Below are positions 21,520 through 31,732 of a stretch of DNA of 64,000 nt, in pieces. Position 1 is the first letter of the stretch. The number at the start of each line of letters is the position of its first letter. Below the pieces are notes generated by a model, which worked only from the letters and a program-made list of their open reading frames with translations, had not been told where the DNA came from and made no database searches. The DNA is from Nematopogon swammerdamellus. Lineage: Eukaryota > Arthropoda > Insecta > Lepidoptera > Adelidae. The stretch covers positions 15,175,596 to 15,239,595 of the forward strand of contig OX336343.1 in the NCBI GenBank assembly GCA_946902875.1, in the 5' to 3' direction. Made by a program: the position numbers and the translations under genes.

Positions 21520-21908
21520 ATACATACTCGTATTTCATCAGTTCCATCATACTATTTAGTTCAATAATTGATGTTAAAAAAAACCTAAGAAAAAATTGTA
21601 AAGTGTTCAGTACAACGCCCTGAAGCGAGGAACAGGATGCGTCCTCCGTCCCCACTTTTTGCCTCGTAAAAGGGATCTTGCGGCTATCTCTTATTTAGAC
21701 AATAAAGTCCTCGGGTGATAATAATATAAAAGAGGATCTATCAGCCGTGACTCCCTTCGGACGGTAAACAAAGGATCGAACGAAGTGATGGGTTCTCGAA
21801 ATGTCGCAAAAAAGGAGCACTCAAAATATTTCCGACATAAAAGAAACATACACAGGGATATCGCGAAAATTGAAGCGCACTGGAAAAGCGTTAGCAAGTG
21901 GCTGCTAT
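21520..21908. other. Unassigned sequence
   Basis: I see no gene. The AAGCGAGGAACAGGATGCG to TTGCCTCGTAAAAGGGAT stretch (about 21623-21675) faintly resembles an H head but is too diverged to call. Confidence 0.35.
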
Positions 21909-22311
21909 CTTTTTTTATGTAATCCGGTATGGGTGGCTGAGTCGAAGGGGCCAAAGCGCATGCTCCGACCAGACAATATCACCTCCGAGAAGGTAGGTGC
22001 GATACCGGAGACTTCCCTGGATTGCTGGCTATACTAGACTAGAGGAGAACACAACCGAGGCTGCTATGTGGCCATCTTACATCCAGTACGGTGGTACCAA
22101 CCCAGTCGGCTACAATTTGAGCCCACCATCTAGTAAGGGGCAAGAGAAGGGACCTACAGTTTTACACCGGTTCCGAACGGTGAACAGCAGGTGTAGGTAT
22201 GCACGTAAATTTTTTCGTCAGAAAAAACTCATTGGTACACGCCGACCGGATTCGAACCGCGGACCTCTCGCACGAGAAGTCGATGCCCAAACCACTCGGC
22301 CACCCGCCGCT
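21909..22311 (-). mobile_element. Family D SINE, full length
   Basis: Minus strand: tRNA-like GCGGCGGGTGGCCGAGTGG (A box TGGCCGAGTGG), B box GGTTCGAATCC, a linker, the core ACTGTAGGTCCCTTCTC, TTGGTACCACCGTACTGG, a CTAGTCTAGTATAGCC stretch, CTCGGAGGTGATATTG and the end GGATTACATAAAAAAA. The tRNA part resembles Leu/Ser-type tRNA but has no matching acceptor stem, so it is a SINE head. Confidence 0.88.
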
Positions 22312-22527
22312 ATTGTTGTGAAACGTCATACAAAACGGAATTTTATTTTTCAATAATTTTTCGTGACTCCCAAACTCCATAACAATTTTAGTTGTTTTTT
22401 TTTAAGGCATTCATTTGATGACACAGCCAACATTTATGTGATCAAACATGACTGCAAAATTCGTTGCAAAAATTTGCCTTAATACCGATAAATGTTGCCG
22501 TAAAGTGGTCCCAGTAAAACTTCAGCG
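22312..22527. other. Unassigned sequence
   Basis: I see no gene. Confidence 0.4.
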
Positions 22528-22569
22528 TTCTCTATCCCTTAGGGACGCCGGCCCCTAAGGGATGGAGAA
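22528..22569. repeat. Hairpin, ~17-bp stem
   Basis: TTCTCTATCCCTTAGGG pairs with CCCTAAGGGATGGAGAA across an 8-base spacer, with one G-T pair. It could fold in DNA or RNA. No associated gene or terminator context is visible. Confidence 0.7.
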
Positions 22570-23849
22570 GATGAGTACTATGGGGCTGATATTAACAAAT
22601 TATTGTTAAAAGCCCTAAAAATAAATAAACAAAAAAAAACTTCAGCTTACAACGTACGAATTACAATTTTAGAAAGTGCATAATGTAAAGATAATTTTAT
22701 TTATTTAAGACTAAATTTTAGGCAACGCTTTTCGTTCATTCTATTCAATTTCTCCTTTCCTTTACATAACCGATAAATTCAAAACTATAATATCTAATAT
22801 CGATAATTTATTTCCAAAAGAAACACTCGATTACCTTACCTCGAATAAAAGTGTCTCACCGTCACGTACATTCCGTATCCCGGATATTTCTGTATCCGAG
22901 TATCTTAAAAGCTTTCCATTAAACGTAACTTTATTTATGTTGCTGAGTGTTGCTTCTTTTAAGTATCTAACGAATATTTAATAACATCTTCAAATTAACA
23001 TAATCATCATAGTACATCTTAAAATATACTTTAATGCACACAAGAAGTTTTAAAAAGTGGACTGAATGCCTGGAGTCATTTTCTACCAGTCATGCCTGGG
23101 ATTGTACGTTGATTGTAAGGTTGATGGGTATTGGGTAGTTCGAAATGAACGAAATTTAAGAGCATTGTAAGTTTGTAAGTAAACGTGAAACTACTAAACT
23201 TATTTACATGCACTTTTCAGTAGTGAAATCTGTACCATTTCGAGATAGTTTTATGCAATGCATCTTTACCTTATTTCTCCAAGAGGTTCTCTCCAAGAGA
23301 AACAATTATGCGAATCACATAAATTAACGTATGCTGGCTAATATAATATTAATTACTTATAATAGATTTTAATTATTATTCTATTTACTTAAAAAAAACC
23401 ATGTAGCAGTTTTATGAAAAAGGCAGTGGTAGGGCATAATATACCTCCTTCCTAAGCATAATTTCTTAATTTGTTTCATCCATAAGCATAGTTTAGAAGC
23501 GTCAGAGGTACGGCAGCCGCGGGAAAAAGAAATTCAATTTTCAAAAACTGTCGTTTTAATTTAGACGAGTTTCAATGTTCAAGCGCTAGTCCCGCTGACT
23601 TCCCAGCGAGATATTGAGATGATTTAAGCAAAGTTAGTTGGAATTGGGGTGCGAGCGGGAAGCGGTGTCAGCTGCAACGTCTTCGCTTCTCAATTTATTG
23701 TGCAGCTGCTGAATTTATGCGTTCTCTGTGAAGTTCGAACAGCTTGCCTGTTGACTCGCTCTTCGGGAGCATTGAAGTTTATTTAGGGGTTAGTATAAAA
23801 ATTGCAAACATGAAAATATGAAGGTACTAGAACAATAACCCGATATATG
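22570..23849. other. Unassigned sequence
   Basis: About 1.3 kb with no gene, RNA or confident repeat that I can see. AT-rich. Confidence 0.4.
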
Positions 23850-23935
23850 CCAGATACGACCTAATGTCAATGGGCGTCGTTAGACACCTTATGAGTGGTT
23901 CAGTGACACATGTCGCGCTTTCAATAAAATAAATA
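23850..23935 (+). mobile_element. LINE E extreme 3' end
   Basis: CCTAATGTCAATGGGCGTCG, TTAGACACCTTATG and CATGTCGCGCTTTCAATAAA. It is equivalent to the terminal ~75 bases of the E copies at 47925 and 50635. Confidence 0.8.
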
Positions 23936-23995
23936 CTATATTAGTGAAAAGTACATGTAAATTGATGCAGCATTTTTCGAGTTAACTCGTTACAT

Positions 23996-24430
23996 TTTTT
24001 TTTTTTTTTTTTTTTATGGAAACTGACACGGTTGGCTACATCACCTACAACATCCGTGATGTCAGCCCATAACACCGGGTGAACTAGGTGCTATGTCAGT
24101 GCTTCCCTTCATTTCGCGCCGGCTACACTGAACTGGACGGAAAACACGAACTATTTACATAGCCGTTTCGACCGACGTTTCGCTCAGTGCGGTGGTACCA
24201 ACCCGGCCGGGATAAACCCTACCACCCAGTAAGGTAAGAAGGGAAGGGACCTACAGTTTAACGTGGAATCCGAACCACGGTCAGCCTCCAACGGTCGGGC
24301 GGTCACCCATCCAATAACTGACCGCACCACTGAGCTGCCGAGGCTGACGATCCCTTAGTCGACTTTTACGACATGCGACGGGGAGAGATGCAGTGGGGCT
24401 ATTCTTTTTAAGTACCGACCCCACACGGTA
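23996..24430 (-). mobile_element. H-P-X SINE, three-module copy
   Basis: Poly(T) of about 20, a complete X body, a short P head (CTCAGTGGTGCGGTCAG, then TTGGATGGGTGACCG), and beyond it an H head with GTCGTAAAAGTCGACTAAGG and the GTGGGGTCGGTACTT 5' end. The joint between P and H is CGATCCCTTAGTCG. It is the same arrangement as the copy inside the mariner at 43115. Confidence 0.9.
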
Positions 24431-24806
24431 TGTACAATTTGTAATAGAAGCGAATCAAAAGGAGGGTATAATTTTGGCTTTTGGCAGCGTATGTATGTAT
24501 GTATGAGTACTCATTTATTCCCTCACAGAGACTAAACTATTTACCCGACTCCAACATATGAAGTATTGTTGGATTTGTCTCGATAGTGTGCATGTCGTCG
24601 TCCAGGCGTACATTGTGAAACTTTAAAAAAAAAAGTAACGTTTTTTCTTAAAACCCTAACAAGTGTAGTACCTATCCTTTTCAAGTGCTTGAAAGGCGAT
24701 TTATAAACACATATATATCACCGAACATAATTATAGTGCATATAAAATTGTACTAGACTTGGTTCAAAACTAAAAGGAATTAAATAAAAAATAAAATGAA
24801 AATTTA
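24431..24806. other. Unassigned, with a short (ATGT)n tract
   Basis: A GTATGTATGTATG tract at about 24488-24503. I see no gene. Confidence 0.4.
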
Positions 24807-24987
24807 ACAAAACCGGACTACAAAAAACTAAGGAAATAACAAGAAAAATGTATCCAGAGCAGTAGAAAATGCTGTAATCGATCGTGTAGAAGAATTCAAA
24901 TAAACAGGAAGCTCGACTACATAATTTTCTAATGCTCTCGATCAACTTTTCTTGTTATTTCCTTAGTTTTTCGTAGTCGGGTTTTGT
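24807..24987. mobile_element. Long-hairpin foldback element (T4)
   Basis: The left arm ACAAAACCGGACTAC...AACTAAGGAAATAACAAG (24807-24848) is repeated inverted at 24942-24987 with about four mismatches. The inner parts (TAGAAAATGCTGTAATCGA and its partner) also pair, so nearly the whole 181 bases folds on itself. The minus-strand frame across it is an artefact. A diverged relative is at 58340-58465. Confidence 0.8.
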
Positions 24988-25774
24988 GGGAATCAGTTTG
25001 ATTTGATATTTGCATGCATGTGCATATTTCCTGAGGCATATTCCAGCGCAGCTATCTTTTATTCAAGGGTTTGAAAAAAAAAATCAAACAATAACCAAGG
25101 CCTAGAAAAAAGGCCTTACGAACAATAAAATAGGTGTATGAGAATAGAATCCACGAGGATCACTGCACCGGATCCTTTTCCGCCATGTCACCTCCGCAAG
25201 ATGGATAGTTGTAGGTACAATCATCACTAGATAGTATAGACACATATTTGGAACCTTGTTCCACTAATTAGTTTGTTAAACACCGTTCCATACTCTACAC
25301 TAGAGAAGCGAATGCGATTATGATAAGGTTCTAGAGGAAGGTCTGCTGGGTTAGACTAGATCGTACATAAATCCCTTCTTATTGTCCGAGGCAGTGATCC
25401 GACTTTTTGGGATGTTTCCGGGTACAATAGAGATCCTTTAATATCGAACAATTTATTTATATTAGAGAAAATCCCCGCCTAACTAATGATCGTGGTGACA
25501 AGCAGAAAATTCTATTTTCGGAGCTCCAAAGGTGTCGGGGGACTTAACGAAGGTGTCTTCTGGAATTTTAGATCTGCAGATTGGAACTTTGCGAGCTCTT
25601 CCTAAACACGTTCTAAATTAAATATGTTACAGATAACTAGGAGAACGGCTCAAGGTAGAAGCACAACTATAGCAGGACCACTAATACAGGCCACTTGGTG
25701 AAAGTGGACCCAGCTATTAAATAAACATCAAACCCCAAAATTTCAGTTTTGAGATTATTGTGTTTTATTTGTTA
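24988..25774. other. Unassigned sequence
   Basis: I see no gene or confident repeat. Confidence 0.4.
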
Positions 25775-25990
25775 GGATTCCGTCGCAAAATTGCATAAAA
25801 AAGGATCCGCGTGGGATCACTGTCTGTCTGTCTGTCCGTCTGTCGGTCAGATATCTCCGGATCTACTGGGCCGATTTTGATAGAACTGATGACAAACTAC
25901 GCAGAATGTTAGCCCACGCACACACCATTGATATATTTGTCTAATAGTCCGTTGGAAAGTATAGGGCACCTCAAAGCAATGTTTTTTTCT
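25775..25990 (-). repeat. GACA-tailed repeat end, inverted
   Basis: TTAGGATTCCGTCGCAAAAT, GATCCGCGTGGGATCACTG, then (CTGT)n-type CTGTCTGTCTGTCCGTCTG and GGGCCGATTTTGATAGAAC. On the minus strand it ends CGACGGAATCCTAA, like the ends at 7652 and 56232. Confidence 0.55.
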
Positions 25991-26032
25991 TAATTAATGG
26001 AATATTATATCATTACATAGTTACTGTTAGGT

Positions 26033-26355
26033 ACCGTGTGGGGCCGGTACTTCAAAAGAGTAACCCCACTGAATCTCTCCCCGTTTATGTCGTATAAAAG
26101 GCGACTACGGGACATGACTTCCTTTTTATATTACTAGGTGGTAGGGTTTAACCCGCCCGGGTTGGTACCACCGCACTGAATGAAAGGTCGGTCGAAACGG
26201 CTATGTAAATAGTTTGTGTTTTCCGTCCAGTTCAGTGTAGCCGGCACGACCGAAGGGAAGCACTGACGTGGCACCAAGTTCACCTGGTGTTATGGGCTGA
26301 CATCACGGATGTTGTAGGTGATGTAGCCAACCATGTCAGTTTCCATAAAAAAAAA
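26033..26355 (+). mobile_element. Full-length H-X SINE
   Basis: TACCGTGTGGGGCCGGTAC, TCTCTCCCCGTTTATGTCG, then X from ATTACTAGGTGGTAGGGTTT to AACCATGTCAGTTTCCAT and poly(A). The H core motif has one extra T and one substitution (GTCGTATAAAAGGCGACTAC). Confidence 0.92.
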
Positions 26356-26764
26356 TATACCTATATAATATACCTATTAAGGATTTTCCTATTAAGGCTG
26401 GTTTGAAAATTCTGAAAAAATGACCAATATAGGTAAACTTATTTAGTTTACGTAGCTTAGTTTAGCGTTAATTTGTTAATTTTACTCAAAAGTAGGTAAT
26501 AGATTTTGGGTAAAGATTAGATTTATTAAGAGCCAAAATTTAAATTTTATATGAAATGGCAAAATTATAATTAGCATGGAAGTAGGCAAAATGAATGTCG
26601 GGTGAGCTAACGTACTGATTTAAGAAATGCTGAAAATTCTGAAAAACTATGTCCGAGGAAGTGATTAGTTAGACCAACGATCGTGAACTATATTTTCCGA
26701 CGCCTCAGCGCCGCCTTTGTCTTGTTACTATCTATTATTATTTACTAACTCTCTTAACATATTT
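26356..26764. other. Unassigned AT-rich sequence
   Basis: I see no gene. Confidence 0.4.
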
Positions 26765-26887
26765 TTAGGTTTCCATATCCCGTACGGAAGCCTATTACTA
26801 AGCCTCCGCCGTCCGTCTGTCCGTCCATCCGTCTGTCCGTCCGAGGGCTGTATCTCTTGAACCGTAATAGGTAGCCGGTTGAAATTT
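26765..26887 (-). mobile_element. Family F repeat, 3' part only
   Basis: TTTAGGTTTCCATATCCCG, CCTATTACTAAGCCT, a GTCCGTCTGTCCG tract and GGCTGTATCTCTTGAACCG to TTGAAATTTTCA. The F copy then stops at the start of a family C copy, so the rest was deleted or displaced by that insertion. Confidence 0.75.
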
Positions 26888-27047
26888 TCAAATGACTCAG
26901 TGGAAGGACCGTGCCAAGGTGAGAGGTGGCGATCCTCTCGACCTTTAGCACGGCATCTTGTCCTTATCCCTTAGTCGCCTTTTACGACATGCACGGGGAG
27001 AGGTGCGGTGGGGCTATTATTTTTAAGTACCGAACCCACACGGTACC
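26888..27047 (-). mobile_element. Family C element, 3' truncated
   Basis: Minus strand: H head (GTACCGTGTGGGTTCGG, then GTCGTAAAAGGCGACTAAGG), GGACAAGATGCCGTGCTAAA, CACCTCTCACCTTGGCACGG and CCACTGAGTCA. The distal body and (ATAC)n tail are absent. It abuts the F repeat directly. Confidence 0.85.
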
Positions 27048-27397
27048 CAGTCTTCGAGTTTAGTGAAATCCTATAAAATTATTTCCCATTCCAATAACAA
27101 TTCAAAGCAATACGTAATCGCAGCCCTGACTGAATATTGAACTGGTTGGAACAAAATATTGTTGATATGAAATAGGATTCCGTTACGTTCTATGCAATAA
27201 AAGCTGCCACTAGATCGAATACTGCAGCGGATATTGCATACACGGTGGCGTTTATTGTACAACATTGTATGTTCAATTTCAACTCGTAAATTTGTTTTAT
27301 TGTGTAAAATTTATTAATATAAACTTAACCTAAATAATAACAGAACTAGTATTTGTAATTAAATATATTTCCAACTCAGAATGAGAAAGTTAGCGGT
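27048..27397. other. Unassigned AT-rich sequence
   Basis: I see no gene. Confidence 0.4.
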
Positions 27398-27467
27398 GCT
27401 CGCTGACGAGAATCGAACCCTTCATCTCTCGGCACAGCGACAAGCCCTTTACCCCTGGGTCGCGAGC
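27398..27467 (-). pseudogene. tRNA-like sequence (SINE head or tRNA pseudogene)
   Basis: On the minus strand GCTCGCG at the start can pair with GCGAGC at the end like an acceptor stem, and GGGTTCGATTCTC fits a B box. The A-box region GCGACCCAGGGGTAAAGG is a weak match, and the D and T stems are imperfect. I therefore do not call a functional tRNA. No anticodon is assigned. Confidence 0.4.
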
Positions 27468-28924
27468 TTCCATACGAGCGCGCCAACAATATTAATCAAC
27501 TGAGAAGCTAATCATATTTATCAGAACGTGTCCGGATGTACTTACACAATATCCGGCTATGTGAGAAAAACTAATAATTATTTTCCCCAACATTTACTCG
27601 GGCAAACATCCTCCTTTAGGCCGCGTCGGATAAAACACGCTTCGGTAGATGCCGCTGATTTTCCTACCATTATTTTTCATTTCGCCGGAGTTCTTCTCTA
27701 CCTTCGCACTCATCGCACGTGGGAGCCCGCCTCGGGCTGTGGGGAACACGCTGTAGCTCCCGTACCCGTCCGGGGGATGCACACGTTAAGTCGACACTGC
27801 AGTCCACGTTACTAGCTCGATAGCAAAGACGATAAGGCAACGCTTCAGTTAAACGTATACACGATTTAACACAATCGTCCACTACGTTGGAAGTGGGAAT
27901 TACATCACTTGATAATGTATGCCCATTGTACAATGTAATTGTCAATACTAGATGCAATAACAGTTTTCATAATACCCATTGGTCCGTCTGAATTGGATGC
28001 AAAACACTAAACTATTTTCGCGGACCTTCATTCAATGCCACAGTGCCTCTCGCAAAGGAAGCAACTTTTTGTCCTCCGAAGCTCCTTTACCGCTCGAACA
28101 TAAAATATGGTGACGTACGTTTCGTTTGATTTTGGATTAAAAAAGGTACACTCCCAACTCATAATACGCGCTTTCAAACTGGAATGGATTTTTTTCTGTC
28201 TCTCAGATAATATGCGATCGAGTTTGGAAGTCAATTCTCTAATTAGAACATGGTTGATTATGATTATTAGAAAAAAACAAGTCGACCTAAGCGGTGTCGA
28301 TCTATTGTTGCATCTGACACATGGGTTTCCGCCCGAGTCTGACTACTCGACCTGCTTCCAAGTAAGCCGTTATTAAATTATTTATCCATTTGCTGTACAC
28401 ATTCATTCTCATCTAGTGTGATTCTTATTCTGTGTGCGTCTAGAAACTTTTCATAGGGCGACCAATAAATATTTTGAGGTAGAAGCTCATTCAAGTTGAA
28501 TGAATATGTCCCAGGTAAACGACGGGTTTGGTTAGATAAATGCAAGAGAATCAACGAGTTTGAGCCAATATGTTTACGGCATTATCAAAATTTTCAAATT
28601 CTAACAAAAGCTAAATCGAAATATCTGGAATATTTGAATCAGCTACTACTTCGACTACTTTAGCACTAAATTTATCTTATATCGGCAACCCAGCCTTTTT
28701 TCTCTTTTTTATCGAATTTCGCTACACCATTGAATCATTACTCAAGTTCAGGCTTATGTAATTGGTTTTATTAGGTTTTATTGCAGATAAAACTCTATAT
28801 ATCCAGATTAAGGTTAAAAGTGTATAGCTTCTACAAAGTGTGAGTGAAATATAACATCGAGAAAGGCTTCTACAGAATTATTAAGTAGAAAATATTCTTA
28901 TTTATATATATATAGTATATATAT
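27468..28924. other. Unassigned sequence
   Basis: Several overlapping short frames at 27528-27957 lie in a moderately GC-rich patch but show no domain. Around 27990-28030 CAAAACACTAAACTATTTTC may be a decayed X fragment. I see no gene. Confidence 0.4.
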
Positions 28925-29075
28925 TGATCGGTTTAAGAGTTATGGAGGAACATACATACAGAAAAGATTTCTAAAAATTGTCAATATAGTTTTAGTCTCA
29001 AACATAGAGTCTACAAACTCAGTATCTCATAAAACAAAGTAACTTACTCCATGACCATCCCTTACAGATTTATTA
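28925..29075 (+). repeat. Dispersed repeat shared with 34.7 kb
   Basis: ATCGGTTTAAGAGTTATGGA, ACATACATACAGAAAA, a GTCTACAAACTCAGTATCTC stretch and CCATGACCATCCCTTACAG recur in the same order at 34690-34890, where an extra ~35 bases is inserted. It belongs with the K-type repeats. Confidence 0.75.
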
Positions 29076-29379
29076 TTAGTATTGATGATATTGATTGATG
29101 ATAAATATACGTATATCTACGGGCATATTTTTTTTTTACTTAAATATACTCGGTCAGTCAGTCAGCATGTATGCTTCCACTGCTGTACATACTCCTCTCC
29201 AATTTTCTTCCAGTCCTCTCGGTCTTTAGCGGTACGGAACCACTCGTCTCCGGCTCGCTCTCCTCCGATGTAATTGATGTCGTCGTCATGCCTTAATTCA
29301 ATAAGTATACTCAAATAATTTTGATATTATTATAACTTAAATCAAAATCACATAAAATTATATTTCTAAACGGCCCCGC

Positions 29380-29545
29380 TGTATCTGGGTTGCAACTTGA
29401 AGTTTTAAGGTATTCTACGTACGAGTATGTTTAAAATTTCATCTGGATAGCTCTCTCAGTTGGTTCCGAAGCGGGTTAGATAAAAATTTCATCCCAATAG
29501 CTCTCTTGGTCGTTCTGGAGAAGCCTGAAGGGGTTCGAGAAGTTA
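29380..29545 (+). repeat. K-type repeat fragment
   Basis: Two copies of TTTCATCNNNATAGCTCTCT about 55 bases apart (29438-29500), each followed by a GTTNNGNAGNNG phrase. This resembles the 'tttcatc...atcggttcag' segment of K-type lepidopteran repeats. Confidence 0.4.
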
Positions 29546-29749
29546 GACTATAGACACTCCCAAACTGTTGAATTGTCTTCTACTTTTTCATAACCAATTT
29601 TACTATATACCTACTATTTCTGTCTATCTCTGTAATGATAAAATCAAATATATTTTATTGGACATCGAAATTTTTCACAAAAAATTGGCACATAACGTGA
29701 GTTGTATGCTGTTTTATTTTAGCTAACCTTTGGGATGAGTGAGTGGTGC

Positions 29750-29798
29750 GTGTATCTGTCTGTAACGTGTAAAGTTTACACATTACAGACAGATACAC
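29750..29798. repeat. Near-perfect palindrome, 24-bp arms
   Basis: GTGTATCTGTCTGTAACGTG and four more bases (29750-29773) is followed after one base by its inverted copy (29775-29798) with one mismatch. It could extrude as a cruciform or transcribe to a hairpin. Confidence 0.8.
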
Positions 29799-29867
29799 AG
29801 AGATTTACACTGTAAACACGAAAACGGCTCGAAGGATTTACGTGTAATTTTCACTAATATTATTACA

Positions 29868-30155
29868 TGCACACCACACGCCGTATCCCGACAATCGGGG
29901 TAAGCAGAGTAATCGATGTTGCGCTGCAAGTACTCTGGTAAATTACAGTATAACACCGACCACCACGTTTAGCAAAGTATTCGGACAAGATAAGTATCAG
30001 GCAGCAAGTAAAAAGACCGTGCCAAGGTGACAGGTTTCTATCCTGTCGCCCTTATGCACGGCATCTTGTTCTTATCCCTTAGTCGCCTTTTACGACATGC
30101 ACGGGGAGAGATGCAGTGAGGCTATTCTTAAGTACCGGCCTACACACAGTACCTA
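29868..30155 (-). mobile_element. Family C element, near full length
   Basis: CACACGCCGTATCCCGACAA, GGGGTAAGCAGAGTAATCG, GCTGCAAGTACTCTGGTAAA, then TCCTGTCGCCC and GTCGCCTTTTACGACATGC with the H end CTTAAGTACCGGCC. A ~45-base deletion removes the GGTGGGTCTTCGTGCC part. The 5' end is slightly rearranged (duplicate TATTCTTAAGTACCGGC). Confidence 0.88.
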
Positions 30156-30756
30156 TTCTTAAGTACCGGCTGACAGTACTTATATTATTCTGACATATTA
30201 TCTATTTACGTTATGAACATTTTTCATAACGTAAATATATAATTTTGCTAAATATCGCAAGTGTTCTTCCACAAACCTTCCCAAAGACCCAAACCTAACA
30301 ATATCGCGAGTGGAGCTGCGGGGAAAAGACAGTCACAATATAATTCTCGTTGCCGAAGCGACTTTACCACGTGAATATTTGATTAAACCGAGCGCCTCCT
30401 TTCGAATTGTAATAGTGACAAAATAGCAATTCAAGAAAAATGTGAAACAGTTCTCTCCATACGAACGCCCTCAATCTGCTATTTCCAATCGCACGAACAA
30501 AGGGCCCATGTTATTTGTATTTCAATATGTTTTATGTATAACACGCGAAGAATTCAATAGTGAAATGCCGCAGCACGTGGAATGCCAAAGGGAAATTCGG
30601 AACGAATAGATTTTAGCGATACAATATGACCTTTTTTCACGACATATTTTGTTTTCCTTATTGTTTGTCACTGTTTTAACCCAATTGTTTATGAAGCTTA
30701 ACAGTAAATCTTTTATTACTTTTGTATGTAGTTAATACTAAAAAAAAATCGCCTTT
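30156..30756. other. Unassigned sequence
   Basis: I see no gene. CATTTTTCATAACGTAAAT near 30220 echoes an earlier TTACGTTATGAAC, giving a small inverted repeat. Confidence 0.4.
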
Positions 30757-30795
30757 AAGTAATTTACGTGAGAGGTAACCTCACGTAAATTACTT
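30757..30795. repeat. Perfect hairpin, 16-bp stem
   Basis: AAGTAATTTACGTGAG and CTCACGTAAATTACTT are exact complements separated by 7 bases. Confidence 0.85.
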
Positions 30796-30907
30796 ATCAT
30801 TTGTTTCTGTAAAATGTTTTTTTTTTGCAGCAATAAAGTATTTCTATCTACCTATCTATATAAAAATTAAGATCGATTTTCTGTTCTAATAACCATGCAG
30901 GTTTTTT

Positions 30908-31165
30908 TTATGAAAAGCGCGACATGTGGCATCGTTTCACCTCCGTACAACGATGCCTATGGGGACATGCTGTGATGCACGGGGATTGCGAATGCCATGC
31001 CGGCCTGACAGGAGCTTTTTCACGCCCCTTTTGAAAAACCCCAGGCTGTACTTGGGAGGATATAGATGAGCAGGGAGTGCGTTCCAAATTTTCCCGGTTC
31101 TGTGAATAAAAGACCTACAGAACCGGTTGGTGCGCATCCTAGGCAGGTCGATTGTATAGAGGTTG
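30908..31165 (-). mobile_element. LINE E 3' end, best-preserved reading frame
   Basis: An uninterrupted minus-strand frame (31137-30937, 66 codons) encodes MRTNRFCRSFIHRTGKIWN, continuing through LPAHLYPPKYSLGFFKRGV to LLSGRHGIRN. This is the C-terminus of a non-LTR reverse-transcriptase protein, after the catalytic domain. The 3' untranslated part ends in ACATGTCGCGCTTTTCAT and A's. The element is 5' truncated: no FADD-type catalytic motif is present. Confidence 0.8.
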
Positions 31166-31599
31166 TTTGAGGTAGTTTTCTTTCAAATTCTTTTTTTTAT
31201 TTAATCATATCAATATATTGTGCTACTTTCTAGGTGTGTACTACATATTTTTCACTATATGCGTATCAAATTCACATGTTTTATTGTAATTTCTTCTTCG
31301 GTGATTTTTTGCTTATTTCAGTTATTTTTGTTTTCAGTCATATTCATTCATGGTTACATTTTTACTTTAATCATTAGTTTATTATTTAGTTTTTAATCTA
31401 TTACATCACATTCTAAGTTATCTACATGGTTTGTAGTCATCCATCTGTTTTATGTTTTTTTTTTCTTATCTGTATCAACCTTCACCGGTGTATGTGTTTA
31501 ATCATAAGTATTACTGTAATGTAATTAATTTCACTGTTGGTTGGTCTTAATAAATAAATAAAAAAAAAAAAAAAATAAAAAAATAAAAAACATTCAAAA
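31166..31599. other. Unassigned AT-rich sequence
   Basis: An A-rich tract of about 30 bases at 31560-31590. I see no gene. Confidence 0.4.
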
Positions 31600-31718
31600 G
31601 GTCGGCTGGAAAACATGTATTTATAAGATATTAAGGCGAAGAAGCCCGTCTTTGCTTCTCTCCTGTATCATGTATGTATGGTTTTTATTTTTTCGGCAAA
31701 AACAATAAAGAAAGACAT
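31600..31718 (+). repeat. Family Z LINE-type 3' tail
   Basis: GGTCGGCTGGAAAACATG, GGCGAAGAAGCCCGTCTTTG and CAATAAAGAAAGACA. It is diverged from the 48238 copy but keeps the order GGCTGG, GCCCG(C)CTTTG, CAATAAAG. Confidence 0.5.
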
Positions 31719-31732
31719 AGTACTATATATAT

